A stretch of 64,000 bases of DNA from Lophius americanus (GCA_037951165.1 JBBDHG010000153.1:122501-186500); one strand, 5' to 3'. Counted from the first letter of the stretch, positions 12,405 to 23,595 are shown. Numbers and translations are program-made. The notes: a model not told the origin generated them from the sequence alone.

Positions 12405-12684
12405 TCAGACCGTTAAAGTAAAATACAATGTGTAGAAGACTGATCTCCTCAACGGTTGAGAAATAATGGCCGGAAGAATTTAGGATCTAAAGCGCCCTCT
12501 AGTGTCGGAAATATACAATACATCTTTACTAAAATCAATACAGTTCATCCTCGCACTAAGGTTTACATGGTAATAAAATTTGAATATTGTCCATTTAATT
12601 ATTTTTGAGTTATCGTGTTGACATGAATCTTCAAAGGCGGACGAAAACACGGCTGAGGTGATGTTTCCATAATCGGGGATATAA
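12405..12684 (+). repeat. CCCCCTAGTG-family repeat, copy 2 (3' half)
   Basis: The copy contains AACGGTTGAGAAATAATGGC, CGCCCTCTAGTGTCGGAAAT, TTCATCCTCGCACTAAGGTT, TTTTTGAGTTATCGTGTTGA and the end ATAATCGGGGATATAA. The 5' half is missing. Confidence 0.75.
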
Positions 12685-14950
12685 CTACGATAATTCCATG
12701 AAAGGAAATTCTATAGCGTTCTCCGGTCTCACAGTAACTTCTGACCCGTCTATGACTCTGGGCTGACTGGGCTGTTTGAATAATGAATAAATTGACTCAT
12801 GAATATCTTATGTCTTTTCCTGATTGTGCCTCTGTCCTCTGGCGAGACCACCTCATTTTTGCTGATCTGTGTACATATGTAGCATATTTTTATACGAAGG
12901 ACAATTAAGGCATTATATGGCTACATGCAACTTTTTTGGCGGGGAATTCTGACTTCAAGTTCAGGATTCTCAGAATGAAATCAGAATACGTTTTTTAGCA
13001 GATCGGAGCCACTTCCATATGTTGTTGTATTTTTTCTTTATTAGCCTGCTGGCACAGCAAAACAGAGGTCGGAGACACGACAAACCAGAGGCAAGTATCT
13101 GCAATCCTCTGTAGCAAATGTTCATACGTCTATTTGGTCCGTTTTTGGTATGAGTGACAAAATGAATCTTTTTTGTCTTTTTAATCTATGTCAAGTCATT
13201 ATAAATTATTTCTGTATTTTGAGGTGAACTGACCCTTTAAAAACTCCCATTTGTCCGCTTGCTGCATCATGGAAAATTCCTTTTCAGAGCGCCGACTGAC
13301 AAAGACCGAGTTCGCACACCACAGTAAAGCACCTTCTCACTGTTTGCTTCACGAGAAAATAAAGTACTACTGCACAAGTTCCCGCCGTTACATTCTCACC
13401 CAGATATTGTACAAAAAAAGATGCCAATATACAGAACAATACACCTAGGGATGGAAACAATATTCAAAATAAAAAAAAGAAAAGATGAATGACCACCCCC
13501 GCATCTTCTAACGCAGCAGAGGTCCACGAGATATCGAGAAAGGCATCAAAATGTGTCGGGATGTCTCAGTTGATGTTATGCAGTAATCTGAAAAGCCACT
13601 TATTCACCGCGTCTTACTGCAATTTACAGCTCAGTGTGAACGTGAGGAAAAGAACAATAGCTCCGTTGATGAATCAATTCAAATCAAGCAAATCAAAACA
13701 AATGTTCTGAGTTACGCAAAGGGGTGAGTAATCAGCAGTTTCTCCTTCTGAAGGTGATCATTCGGCCATTTTCTCCCATTAATGCCCTCCGCTAAACAGC
13801 ACAATCACCTTAATCACGCTATTACACCTCAATTTGGACCGATTCTGCCATTTAACTTGGCTAATTAGCGATTGTGCTATTCTCCTGTTTGTGTTGCATG
13901 TGGAGAATTATAGCCGAACCCAATCTCGCTATGGTTCTAAAAACCAAATGATTAAGTGGGCTTGATGGATTTCAAAGATTATTCCCGTCTGGCGACCGTA
14001 ATATGTGCTGTTAGGATCTGAAACCGCGCCCCGAAGAAAACGCTTTGTTTACATCAATCAGCCTACGGGGGCCAGTTGTACCGGTGTAAACCTACGGGGA
14101 GGGAATCCAAGCATTCAAAAACACAATTTGTCACAGCGGCAAATCAAACTTGGCTGAAATTGATTGGCTGGAGACTGAATGGGCTAATCATTTGAAGAAC
14201 TTTGTGTGTTTTGAGCTGTTAGTGATCCGTATTGTTCTTTGGGGTTGTGAATCAATCAGCTTTCATCGTGATTATTACCTCTAGACTGGCTTGTTGTGTC
14301 TCAGCGTTGCCAATGCCTTGAAGAGTTGGGCATTGTTGGTCGGGAATAAATGGATATTTGACTTACAGTACTATTCAATGATGTGGAATTGTTATAAAAG
14401 ACCGGTCCCTCTCCCTGCCGATGGATCACCTCAAATAATAAATAGTAAAAATGATAGAAAAAAAGGTGAAAATAAAATGTGGCTTTGCTTAAATTTTTTT
14501 TTCTCCTGGTCCAACCCGTCTACAGTTGCTGTAGTCCCGTTTCCCGCTGAGGGGTCCAAGTCTTTGTGATGCACATACTGTCCACCACAAACATTCCTAG
14601 AGTTCAGTTCAGGAGATAAGGACGTAGTACATCCATTTTGAATTTATCTTTTTCTTCGAGAGCCTTCCCCTCGCCCCTTTGATAGGGGCTTATTCCGTCA
14701 GCACAATCCGAGACCTTCAGGTCTTTTTTTTTTTTTTTTTTTTAACCAGGAAACTGATCTCGGATACAGTCAGAGGCTGTCAGAGATTTGAGATCAGGTC
14801 CAGGAATCTGTTCGTATTGGAGTCTTTTTCTCAGTTTTCTCTGGATGAACGTCACACAATAACCTCAGAGAGATTCCCGCTGGAGCATTCCTGCCTCCCA
14901 CACCGTTTCATTCCTGACGCAGATTCACCGTTCAGCCACGGACCTCACGC
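12685..14950 (-). other. probable lrfn2 3' UTR and near downstream flank
   Basis: There is no ORF or recognised transposon here. A long T run near 14726-14743 reads as poly(A) on the gene strand. The stretch 13740-14290 looks unique, with homeodomain-style ATTA/TAAT motifs, and is a candidate conserved non-coding region. That is only an impression from its lack of repeats. Confidence 0.4.
13037..13042 (-). terminator. candidate poly(A) signal for lrfn2
   Basis: AATAAA on the minus strand (tttatt on the plus strand) is the first canonical hexamer I find downstream of the stop codon, about 1.9 kb away. An ATTAAA variant lies earlier at 13185-13180. Either would give a 3' UTR of about 1.8-1.9 kb, which is plausible, but neither is backed by transcript evidence. 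Confidence 0.3.
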
Positions 14951-15935
14951 TCAGACCGTGCTCTCCATCACCCACTCCGAGCTCTCAAAGGGGGGCTTCT
15001 CGTCTTCGCTCTCGTCATACTGCAGCAGCATGCCGTTCACAGACAGACTGCGCTTAGTCCAGATGTTGCTAATCCTGCGTGGGTGGCCGCTGCGACCCTG
15101 TGCGGCCCCCACGTGACCCATGTCAAACGAGTGGCTCCTCTTGGGCTTCCCCTCCTGGGGAAGCCCTAGAAGACGCCCGAGCATAGTCGTGGACTCCGCC
15201 CTCCCCAGCAGGGGCTCCTTATCAGACGGCGGGACCATAGCCACCGTCATCATGGTATTGGAACTGGTGGAGGGACCGGAAGTCGTTTGGTGGTCCCTGG
15301 CTACCCCTCGCAGCTCCAGTGAGGTGAAGGCACCTAAAAGGTGGTCAATATTCGGCCTTGCTTTGGCGCCGTGCCTCCGGAACTTGCTGCTGGGCAAGGT
15401 GCTGCATTCGCTGCCCTTCATGCTGTATCGGTCACCAGTGCCTCTTCCTGTTTGGCTGTCTAACGAGTTAGAGGAGGATGAGGACGGAGAGAGACTGCTC
15501 TGAAGGGATCCACACTTGAACTCCACCATCTCCTCACGCATGACCACCATGGTGGATTTGACTTGCGGTGGCGCGCCGTTGAACCGATTCAAGCCCCCGT
15601 TGGTCTGAGAGTAGGTGTCGCTCACGTTGGGTAGTTTATTAGTCTGGATGCCACTGGTGACTTTATACCGCACCATGAGGATGATGATGAACACCAGGAG
15701 CGTGGCCACAATGATGCCACCAATGACCAGGATCATGGTACCGCCTAAAAATCCGCTGTGAAGAGATTGACACTGCGGGTAGTCGTCCCGGGTGATGAAC
15801 TCGACACAGCCTACGATGTTGGTGGCAGTGAGGGTTGTGGCGGTGTCATCCCAGATGGCCAAGACGCAGAGGTCGTACTGCATCCCTGAGACCAGGTTTG
15901 TGACTACAAAGGCTCTGCTGGTCATGGGAATCATT
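14951..15935 (-). CDS. lrfn2: lrfn2 (SALM1) last coding exon: rest of FN3, TM helix, cytoplasmic tail with PDZ ligand
   Basis: The exon completes codon 459 (AG|A, Arg) and encodes residues 460-786. Joined with 21634-23009 it gives 786 residues, close to the roughly 789 of human LRFN2. The FN3 domain continues to about residue 505, including YDLCVLA (C482). A single transmembrane helix lies at about 525-547 (TMILVIGGIIVATLLVFII), followed by the basic stop-transfer residues RYK. The tail of about 235 residues is Ser-rich and partly diverged from mammals. It keeps two islands I recognise as LRFN2: RSHSFDMG near 725-732 and NIWTKRSLSVNGMLL near 749-763. The C-terminus is SSEWVMESTV, a class I PDZ ligand of the kind by which SALM1-3 bind PSD-95 family scaffolds. 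LRFN3 and LRFN5 lack this ending. The acceptor is a pyrimidine tract then TTCAG|A. The stop is TGA at 14953-14951. Which teleost duplicate (a or b) this is cannot be told here. Confidence 0.96.
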
Positions 15936-16303
15936 CTGAAAAGAGACAAGAAAGACACAGTTTTAATTCCACCGCTATGAGAGTTCAAGACAAGGGTAGA
16001 GAACTGGGTGTTAGAAAAGCAACACCGGCTTAGTTATGCTGGGGCGGATCAAAGAAAGAGTCAAACCGGAGCATAAGTGGCTTTTTATATGCACAGAGTC
16101 ATTCATAAATGTGACTTAATTGGTTGCGGTGCGTCCCATTCGTAATGCATGTAGCTAAAAGGAACGACATAAATACTCGATGAGCACTTTTTTGGCATTC
16201 TTGGGGCTGGGTGCCGTTTCAGCTCACAAAGTCCTTATTCTAGATTCTCAAATATGAAAAGATGACTGAGTAATAGAAAATCATGCTTGAATTTAGTTTG
16301 CTT

Positions 16304-16375
16304 TGGGCAGCATGATGGCGTAGTGGTTAGAACTGATGCCTCACCCTTACTGCATGACTCAAACCCTGGGAGGAA
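16304..16375 (+). repeat. GGCAGCA-type teleost SINE-like fragment
   Basis: GGGCAGCATGATGGCGTAGT, GGTTAGAACTGATGCCTCAC and ACTCAAACCCTGGG match the head of a common fish repeat with tRNA-like boxes. Confidence 0.6.
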
Positions 16376-16626
16376 CCAGCAAGAATTTTTTGCGTTAGAA
16401 TCCACCTTTTAACTCACCGCGCCTCCACAAATGTGCTCCGACATTTTCCCAAAGTCCAAAAACATTCTGCGTAGGTAATTTGATGATTCATTATATTTTT
16501 TACTTACTGAAGTCATGCAGAACATTTTCTCACGCATGTCTACAAAGCTCATTTCCTTAGAATCTATGCATGTACTGGACCAACATTTTTTTTTGTTGAT
16601 AAAAGAGTCACTCAATTTCTTAATTT

Positions 16627-16775
16627 CTTCTTCTTCTTCTTTTGGCTGTTCCCTTTAGGGGTCGCCAAAGGGGATCATCTGTTGCCAACTTTCCAACCTC
16701 CTCTTTGGTTTCCCCCTTCTTCTCCTACCTGGCAGCTCCATCTTCAGTACCAATAGATCCAGGATCTCTCCTCTT
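16627..16775 (-). mobile_element. RTE-like non-LTR retrotransposon 3' tail
   Basis: TTTTGGCTGTTCCCTTTAGG, GGTCGCCAAAGGGGATCATC, CCTCCTCTTTGGT and CTACCTGGCAGCTCC are the reverse complement of the 3' end of the element seen in forward orientation at 32845-33155. Confidence 0.65.
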
Positions 16776-17760
16776 CAGGTTAGGGTTAGTGAATAAATAG
16801 CCGGAAATAATCAAGCAAATCGTAGGAAAGTAGCAGACACCCAAAATCAATCAGGACTTGATGGATGGTATCAGTGCGGGGATGGATGAGCTCATAGATC
16901 GGTACCGCTGATATAAAATAGGGTAGTAAACCTTTCTGAGCCATAAAACATAAAGTTACAGCAGTGGCAGTTCCATATATTATAAGAGCAGAAGAAAAAC
17001 TATGCTCATCTATTTGCAAAGCCAGCAGCATAGCAGAGAGACAAAAAATATTTTAATGTGTAGGTTTTCTTTCGGAGCATTAGTTGTATTCTGTCTCCCA
17101 TATGGGTAAAGAAACTGCACCTTGGAGACTAATATCGTATAAATATCTCTAAATGTTATGTCTCAGAGATCCATCTGTTGTCTTCTCTTCTGTACCACAT
17201 CTTTGATCTCGCCGGAGCGGCTCCACCACAGAGCCCAGACACTCGACGGGCAGCAGTCGATTAATCACCCTTAATTGGCTTTTCCCATAACTTGTAAGAA
17301 GTTGCACTGGCTTGCATGTTTGCTGCCACATTTTTCCGCCCTCATATGGCTTTGATTGAGTTTTAATCAGGCCATTTGTTTGAGTCAAGGCCTTGGGAAA
17401 CTGTGTCGGCCGACGGGAGGAGCACGGTCGGCAAAAAACATGAACACATGCCGATATTCACTCAAACGCGGTAGCAGCTCTGTCCGTCCGTGTCGCGTTT
17501 TCCATCCAGCTCCTCTTTTTGTTTTCTGACATGCAAAAAAGGATTACTAAAGTATACAACATCAAGAAAATTTGCTGCTTGAGGTCCTTTTCCTGCCGCA
17601 AATAGATGACACAGATACCGCTACCACTGATTGTAAATGATCATTTTGTTTGTAGAACACAGGGAATATTTCAGTTCGTGTTCTGTGACGAATCAGTGTT
17701 GAATCAATATAAGAATATGATTCAGAATAATAAAAATCTCAACTAGGCCTATTCTGTAGT

Positions 17761-18285
17761 CCCTGACACCAGGTATATATCCCCGAAAGCCCCTAATCCC
17801 CTGCTATTTACAATAACCCCCTCTGATTGAACCAGAAGACCGTTTTTAGTATAAAAAAAAACTTTCCCTAGTGAGCAAAATATGAGCATTTAAAATAAAA
17901 TATGATATTAATGTCCTCAAGTCGATTTGTGTGTCGACACGGAATTTTGGATCGGCGTGATCCAATGGTAAGGAATTTTTGTTTGAAAAACAATGATTAA
18001 TGTAACAAATCTCCCCCTAGTGAGAAAAACATGAACGACTTAAGCATAAACTACTATAAATAAAGGATAGATCTCCTTGAGTCGATTCATACGCACCACA
18101 TTCTGTCTCTTTTGGACCAACGGTTGAGAAATCATGTCCTGAGATATTTTGGTGATATAGCTCCCCCTAGAGTCAGAAATATATGACTCACTCTACAATT
18201 CTTCCTTGCACTACGGTCTATTTTGATAAAAATTAGAAAAATGATCCGCGCCATAGTTTTCAGATTTATCAGCGTTATGATGATG
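17761..18285 (+). repeat. CCCCCTAGTG-family repeat, copy 3
   Basis: It begins ACACCAGGTATATATCCCCG and contains CCTAGTGAGCAAAATATGAG, TCCCCCTAGTGAGAAAAACA, GAGTCGATTCATACGCACCA and CTCCCCCTAGAGTCAGAAAT. The block between the first two CTAGTG motifs is partly duplicated, and the terminal GGGGATATA end is lost. Confidence 0.75.
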
Positions 18286-18849
18286 TAATAAGCAAGTAAG
18301 AAAATATCTGTGTATGAAAGGATTACGATTTCAATGTTGCAATATTTCTTGTGGGAGTGATTCCTGACTGATGACAAATGATTCCATCTTTCAGGAGATA
18401 AACTGCACGAGCCGATGAATGCGGAAGCAGTAGTGTGTATAAAGCATTAAAATCAGTTTAAAAACTAAAGTATGACAGCAAACACAAGATATGCAGATGC
18501 GTCACGCAACGGTTCCATCATCGCGATAAACAGATGTTTAAAATGCGTATCGCTATCTTGTCTCCGCCGCGACTAACCGGCGCAGAAGGTGCAAGACAAT
18601 CAGATAAAAACTAGTGTTGCATCTGCGGGGACGGTTCTAATCTCAGGTCCTCAGCTCACATTAGTACAAACAAACATCAGTGGCTGGAACTCTGTAGAGC
18701 TGTGTCATTAATTATATCATAGGATGTGGGTGTGGCAAAAAAAAAGAAGTCACCATCGGTTGTTATTCTTGGTGTAAGATATCTGCGTATACACCCGTTC
18801 ATTTCCACCACTTTCCATCGACCAGGGGAAAATCTGTCTTGTATTATAT

Positions 18850-18980
18850 TTTAATCCCTAGAGGAAACTTTTTTTTGGTTAATGGAAAATATATTTTTTC
18901 AGACAATCAATCGGAGGAATTACTTGTACAACGCAGGGATTTGGAGAATTTTTTCTGGGATTATACCCATAGTGTCGGAC
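18850..18980 (-). repeat. CCCCCTAGTG-family repeat, copy 4 (5' end only)
   Basis: Read on the minus strand: a ATGGGTATAATCCC start, then AAATCCCTGCGTTGTACAAG, then decay near CTAGGGATTAA. Confidence 0.6.
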
Positions 18981-20284
18981 ACGACAGCGTGGGCCAATAT
19001 GTCGTTTGCATTTTTGTATTGTGTGCTAAATTTGTAAGTGATGGACTTTTTCTTACGTTCATCCCTCTGTCATTTCCAGTTCTACGGTGTTTGATGATGG
19101 TGGTTTTAGTTCATCCTCTCATCCACTGTAAAGTCTCTTTTCTACACATCTTAATTAGGTTTGGCTATTTTTAGGGGTTTCATTCAAACTATCCTGCAGT
19201 TGATTTTTTAACAGGTGTTGGTAAAAATCTGACGCAGGTTTTACAGATTATTTTCGTAGCCCTTTGTGCACATGACTCGTCTGTCGTAAAGCATTTCCTG
19301 TATGAAAGGTGTTATAAAATGAAAGTTATCATTGATAAGATTATTATAGTAGTGGAGCATTCAGTGAGGTTGATACAGCCGTGGGATTTCTTATCCAAGT
19401 CGGAATATTTCAGCTCACTCAAATGCCTCATCCGGCATGACCTCCCATCTACTCTATAATTGGACTTTTGATATAATTGCATGGCGTGAAAACTTGTCTG
19501 TGCGGCCATGAAGGCGGCGTTGCAGCAAACCAAGAGTAAAGTGCTCTCAACAAGTTCCTATAAATATCATATTTAACGCAGGAGGGGAGTGGCTCTCTGA
19601 TTGCGAGGTCATTTCTTGGTGCATGGAGCAGCTGAAAGCTGGAGCATGACGAAAATTGGAAAGAGTGCCCTATGATTGAAATATCATCCAAAAACATCAA
19701 AGAGCTGTGGGATAAAAGGAGTTCTAAAACAGTGATCTATTTGTTTGTGCGTTAAGGCACAGCTCGGTGTGTTTGCTCCTAGTTGATGTTGTTCCCGTAT
19801 TGATTCCATGTTAAATGGCGAGGCCCCAGCTCCATTATCTTGGCTGAATGTCACTACTTTCGCTCTCTGATTGGGTATGAGGAATTGATTTCAGGGAGCC
19901 CAAAGATCTCCGGCTTCTGCTCTCAAGCTCACACTTTATGGACTCCAGCAGTTTAAGAATGTGAGTCTCTAATGGCCTTTCTTCTTAGATTTCTGATTAA
20001 TGGTTCCGGGCCAGGATTTCACTTTTCTCACTGGACAGCATCCAGCGAGCGCAAACTTCTTCTGGAGTGGCTCAGAAGAAATGAAAAGCTATGCCCGGAG
20101 TTTGGAATCACATTATTATATCTGAAAAACGTTGGAGATTTGATGTAATAGCATCATCCTGTGTCCAGGTGGGTTTATGGATCGTATTCAAGTTTTATAC
20201 CTTCATGGACTTTAGTGCGAGGAAGAACTGGACGGATATTGGGACGAATCAAAAGTATATTTCCAAAATTAAGCTGGGCTTTTA
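18981..20284. other. intronic, nothing recognised
   Basis: Unique-looking non-coding sequence. The stretch 19740-20080 is a possible conserved non-coding element, judged only from its lack of repeats. Confidence 0.35.
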
Positions 20285-20704
20285 ACTCCAAAAGTTTCCG
20301 GGTCATAACTTCGTAACAATGGGTCCTATTTAGATATAAATGTGTTGAATGTGAATCGACCCAAGGAGACTTCGGTTCTAAACGTCATATCTTTATTGAA
20401 AAGATCATATTTTGCTCCCTAGTGGAGCGTCTTTACAGAACACACAGATATTCGGACATGAATTACTAAGCGATGGTCCGATTTAATCCAAATTTGTCGG
20501 ATATGAATCGACTCACTAGGGTGAACTTAAAAACATTTAACATAATTTCAGATTCAATTCGAGACTTCAAGGTTTAAGTAGTACAACGCAAGGGGTTGGG
20601 GTTTTTTGGGGCCATATACCCTTCCTATCAGTCAAAGTCTGGGACAGAATCGCCAACATTCCGATTGTAGGATGACAGCTCGACCCACTGAGCTAAAGCC
20701 GCCA
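20285..20704 (-). repeat. CCCCCTAGTG-family repeat, copy 5, with a tRNA-like head
   Basis: On the minus strand it opens at 20704 with GGCGGCTTTAGCTCAGTGGG. An A-box-like element (TTAGCTCAGTGGGT) is followed about 35 nt later by a B-box-like element (GGCGATTCTGTCCC). The family body follows directly: GACTGATAGGAAGGGTATAT, then CTTGCGTTGTACTACTTAAA, GGTGAGTCGATTCATATCCG-like sequence and a CACTAGGGAG block. The head is what a tRNA-derived SINE would carry. It is the only copy here that keeps a legible one. Confidence 0.7.
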
Positions 20705-21629
20705 TTGTGTCATTGTTAATTCTGATTTATTGGAGATCTAGCTCGGTCCCAGTAGAGGATTTGGAAGATCGAATTCGACGCCTGATGCTGTTAACACCAA
20801 ATGTGATGCATATTTTTCATGCAATGTAAGACCATCGTGCCGTCGTTCGAGACTCCTGGCGTGAAAACCAACACTCTTATTTGCACGACACTCTGACTGG
20901 ACAGCCAATCAGGTTTGAGACTCTTGAAACATCAGGCTTATGGATCTCAGTAGGATGATGAGGAGGAGGTGGAGGAAGCTTGGGGGAGCTTTCTGTGTGA
21001 CTTCAGACACAGCAACTCTTCTCAGGTAAATGCAAAGCAGAAGTTATGTTACCTCATGGTTGATGACAGAGCGAAATTACGGGAATTCATCACTTAGGTG
21101 TATTTTTGGATTTGTGACACCGGAGCAGCACAGATAGAGCGAGAAGAGGTTTGCTGTGAATGCAGAGTCAGCCAAACTTCATTGCTGCAAGTTTGTAGAA
21201 TTAGTATTTGTTAATTTCACAGTCCCATGATCTGGAGTATTACTCAGATCTAGATCATGCTAGGATGTGCTAAATGTTTGTGTGGAATCTTTTTGTGTAG
21301 CTTCAGTTGAAAGTTAAAATATTTTTTTTAATGTTCGTTTAGAAAAAAGCCCCTTTTCATCTTCATGGAGATGTTTCTACAGACGTGTGGAACGGGATTT
21401 CACATTTTGACAAATGGATGATCTTACCCAATAACAATAGGGATTAAAAAACACAAAATGGACTTCTGAGTAACACATAAAGACATTAACTTCTCAAGGA
21501 CTGATATAATTAACAGTTGACTCAATAAGCTGAGCAGCCATTTGTAAAGATTATACTCCAGGCCTCATTTATTGCTTTTACCAAAAAAGGTACTAAGGTC
21601 TGAATTGTATGGAACTGAGTTAATGATTG
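20705..21629. other. intronic, nothing recognised
   Basis: No repeat family or conserved signal was identified in this part of the intron. Confidence 0.35.
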
Positions 21630-21633
21630 TTAC

Positions 21634-23009
21634 CTGTAAATGAGGACCTCGTCATCAGAACAGTTGTACTGAAGCTGGTACATCTTCACCTTTGGAGTGG
21701 ATTTGCTAACTGTCCACTTCACCAGAGCGGAGACGGCGGTCACTTCTGAAACCGACACCGCCTTCTCCGGCGGAGGTTTAGGCTCTCCTTTACTGATCTT
21801 GGTGGAGCTAGTGATGTCCGATAGCCCTGACTTGGCCTGTGTGGTGCGGTTCGTTCCATTACTCAGATGGGGGAGTTGAATGATTGACAGTTCAATGGAG
21901 GCTGTCGATTCCCCGGCAGCATTGGCAGCTATGCAGGTAAAGATCCCGTAATCCTTAGAGGTGGTGATTGTTATGTCCAGGGTGCCGTTTTCATAAACCG
22001 TAGCTCGGGAGGAGTTGCTGATAAGCCGATCATCAGGAGTGACCCAATGCACAGTCGGCATTGGGTCACCAACTGCTTTGCAGCGCAGGCTAGCGGTTTG
22101 GCCTTCTAGCACTAGTAGCTTGTGGGTATGCTGCGTGATTAGAGGGGGCTCGCAAACAAACTCCTCCTCGCGAACAGACCAAAAGTAGCGCCCCTTGAGA
22201 CTCGTGGGTGAGGCGCACGTTTCCATATCATCCTCGCGTTCCAGCCTTCTGAGCCAAAGCACCTCACAGTTGCAGTGCAGCGGGTTTCCACCGAAGCTCA
22301 GAGACAGCGTGGGTGCATAAGGGGTGCTCATCAAGTCGCTGCTCTGGGATCGAGCAAAAATGGGGTCCGGAGGGAGCTTCTGGAGACGGTTGGAGGTCAG
22401 GTCCAGCCTGGCCAGTTTTTCCAGGTCTGTAAAAGTGCCTTCGGCAATGAAGGAGATGAGGTTATGGTCCAGACTCATCTGATGGAGGTTGACCATCTTG
22501 CGGACGGCTTCCCAAGGCACACTGCGTAAGTTGTTGTAAGACAAATCCAGATCCTCCAGCGTCAGCAACGAGTCGTCGAAGGTTGATTTGGAGATCTGAC
22601 TCAGCTGATTGTTGTTGAGGATCAGGTGCTGTACGTTAACCAGCCCTCTGAGGTCATCTGGTCCCAGCTCAGTCAAGCGGTTAGTGTCCAGGTGCAGGGA
22701 TCTGAGGGTCTCCAGGTCAATAAAGGAGAAAGGCTGGATGGCGCTGATGGTGTTACGGGACAAGGTGAGATCTACCAGACCTGTCATATTGGCAAAGTCC
22801 TGAGTGGTGATCTTGAGGATGAAGTTGCCGCCCAGCCGTAGCTCCACAGTCCGCCGGTCGATGTCTAGTGGGACGAAGAGCAGGCCTTTAGAGGGGCAGA
22901 GAGTCCCCAGAGACTCTGAGAGGTTCTGGCAGACACAGTACTTGGGACATGCGTGGACCATGGTAACGGCGGTTCCCAGAAGCAGGAGACTGATGACCAC
23001 TTTGTCCAT
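21634..23009 (-). CDS. lrfn2: lrfn2 (SALM1) first coding exon: signal peptide, LRR, Ig, start of FN3
   Basis: This exon encodes residues 1-458 and two bases of codon 459 of a synaptic adhesion-like molecule. Residues 1-20 form a hydrophobic signal peptide ending before CPKYC. An LRRNT follows with cysteines at 21, 25, 27 and 38, then about six to seven leucine-rich repeats (residues 52-218). The LRRCT contains GNPLHCNC (241-248) with C265 and C286. A C2-type Ig domain has C310 and C359, and the FN3 domain starts near 414 (W432). N-glycosylation sequons are seen at N29, N74, N332, N341, N384, N387 and N449. The sequence closely follows vertebrate LRFN2 as I remember it, and fits LRFN1 and LRFN5 less well. 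In that family the ectodomain acts at neuronal and synaptic surfaces. The ATG context is AACATGG, a strong Kozak match. The exon ends TACAG|GTAACA, a canonical donor in phase 2. Confidence 0.96.
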
Positions 23010-23032
23010 GTTAGTTCATACAAAGGGCACCT
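23010..23032 (-). promoter_or_regulatory. lrfn2: lrfn2 5' UTR end, splice acceptor and two-codon upstream ORF
   Basis: On the minus strand a pyrimidine/GT-rich stretch ends TGTTTCAG at 23031, a good splice acceptor. Only 21 nt of 5' UTR then precede the start codon. That short leader contains ATG AAC TAA at 23019-23011, a minimal upstream ORF whose stop ends one base before the main ATG. The upstream non-coding exon(s) and promoter cannot be located from sequence alone. Mammalian LRFN2 also begins with a non-coding exon. Confidence 0.65.
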
Positions 23033-23595
23033 GAAACACACACAGAAAAAGCCTGTGTTAGATAATATTCCATTTCTCTAGGCTGCGTAAGAATATTAAT
23101 GTTTCATGTATGAGCGTTCCAAACTTTCAAACATAAAAAGTAGATAATCCTCAAATGCAAAGTAGTCACTGCAAACATTAAACACTTGTGTGTGTGTGTG
23201 TATGTGTGTGTGTGTGAGTAGTAGCATCCATTCATCGACACTGCTCCGATAAGATTCTAGCGTGGTCCTTGGACCGTGCAGGTGAAAACTGCTTATTTGA
23301 TGAGGCGGTGTGATTATTAACCGTGAGGATTTTTCCGCATTAATATTCCCCATTAAAACATCCAAACGTGCTTCTTTTGCAATGCGAAGGTATGAGGAAC
23401 CGCAGGAGGATCCTCCGAGTGAATCCCCGGATTAAGCAGCACTAGCGGAGCTATTTTTAATGACGCACACGCTTATGCGGTAAGCTGTCATTACAGATGT
23501 ACTTATGCGCTTGCAGCGTGAAGTAGTTCAAGTGCAGGAAGCGTAGATGTAGACGCAGGGAGCAGAAAGGATGAGGTGCCGCATCATCGGCAGGC
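23033..23595. other. probable lrfn2 intron 1, with a TG microsatellite
   Basis: A (TG)n tract lies at 23187-23216. Otherwise this is unrecognised non-coding DNA upstream of the acceptor. Confidence 0.45.
23187..23216. repeat. (TG)n microsatellite
   Basis: About 30 bp of TG repeat with one TA interruption. Confidence 0.9.

Larger units (their letters stand above)
15936..21633 (-). other. lrfn2: lrfn2 intron between the two coding exons
   Basis: The donor GTAACA begins at 21633 and the acceptor TTTTCAG ends at 15936. Reading frame and protein similarity both continue across the junction (VLIY-R-MIP). The 5.7 kb between them holds dispersed repeats: a SINE-like fragment near 16.3 kb, an RTE tail near 16.6 kb, and three copies of the CCCCCTAGTG family at 17.76-18.29, 18.85-18.98 and 20.29-20.70 kb. 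I saw no further exon. Confidence 0.9.

Noticed and set aside
15120..15503. 127-codon plus-strand ORF, with its neighbour at 14679-15116
   Set aside because: They lie antisense to the lrfn2 last coding exon. The minus frame has clear protein homology and splice sites, so these are shadows.
15936..15988. A start codon upstream of the last exon giving an N-terminus MNSHSGG
   Set aside because: This stretch is intronic. The acceptor CAG at 15938-15936 and continuity with the LRFN2 protein place the exon start at 15935.
20630..20704. A functional tRNA gene
   Set aside because: A and B boxes are visible but the stems do not obviously pair, and the sequence runs straight into a repeat body. It reads as a SINE head.
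22275..22841. Plus-strand ORFs of 64-84 codons
   Set aside because: They are antisense to the LRR-encoding exon, have no homology of their own, and owe their openness to the coding strand's composition.
14951..23009. Assignment to lrfn1 or lrfn5 instead of lrfn2
   Set aside because: CPKYCVCQNLSESLGTLCPS, the HLSN linker and SSEWVMESTV fit LRFN2 much better as I remember the sequences. LRFN5 lacks the PDZ-binding end.
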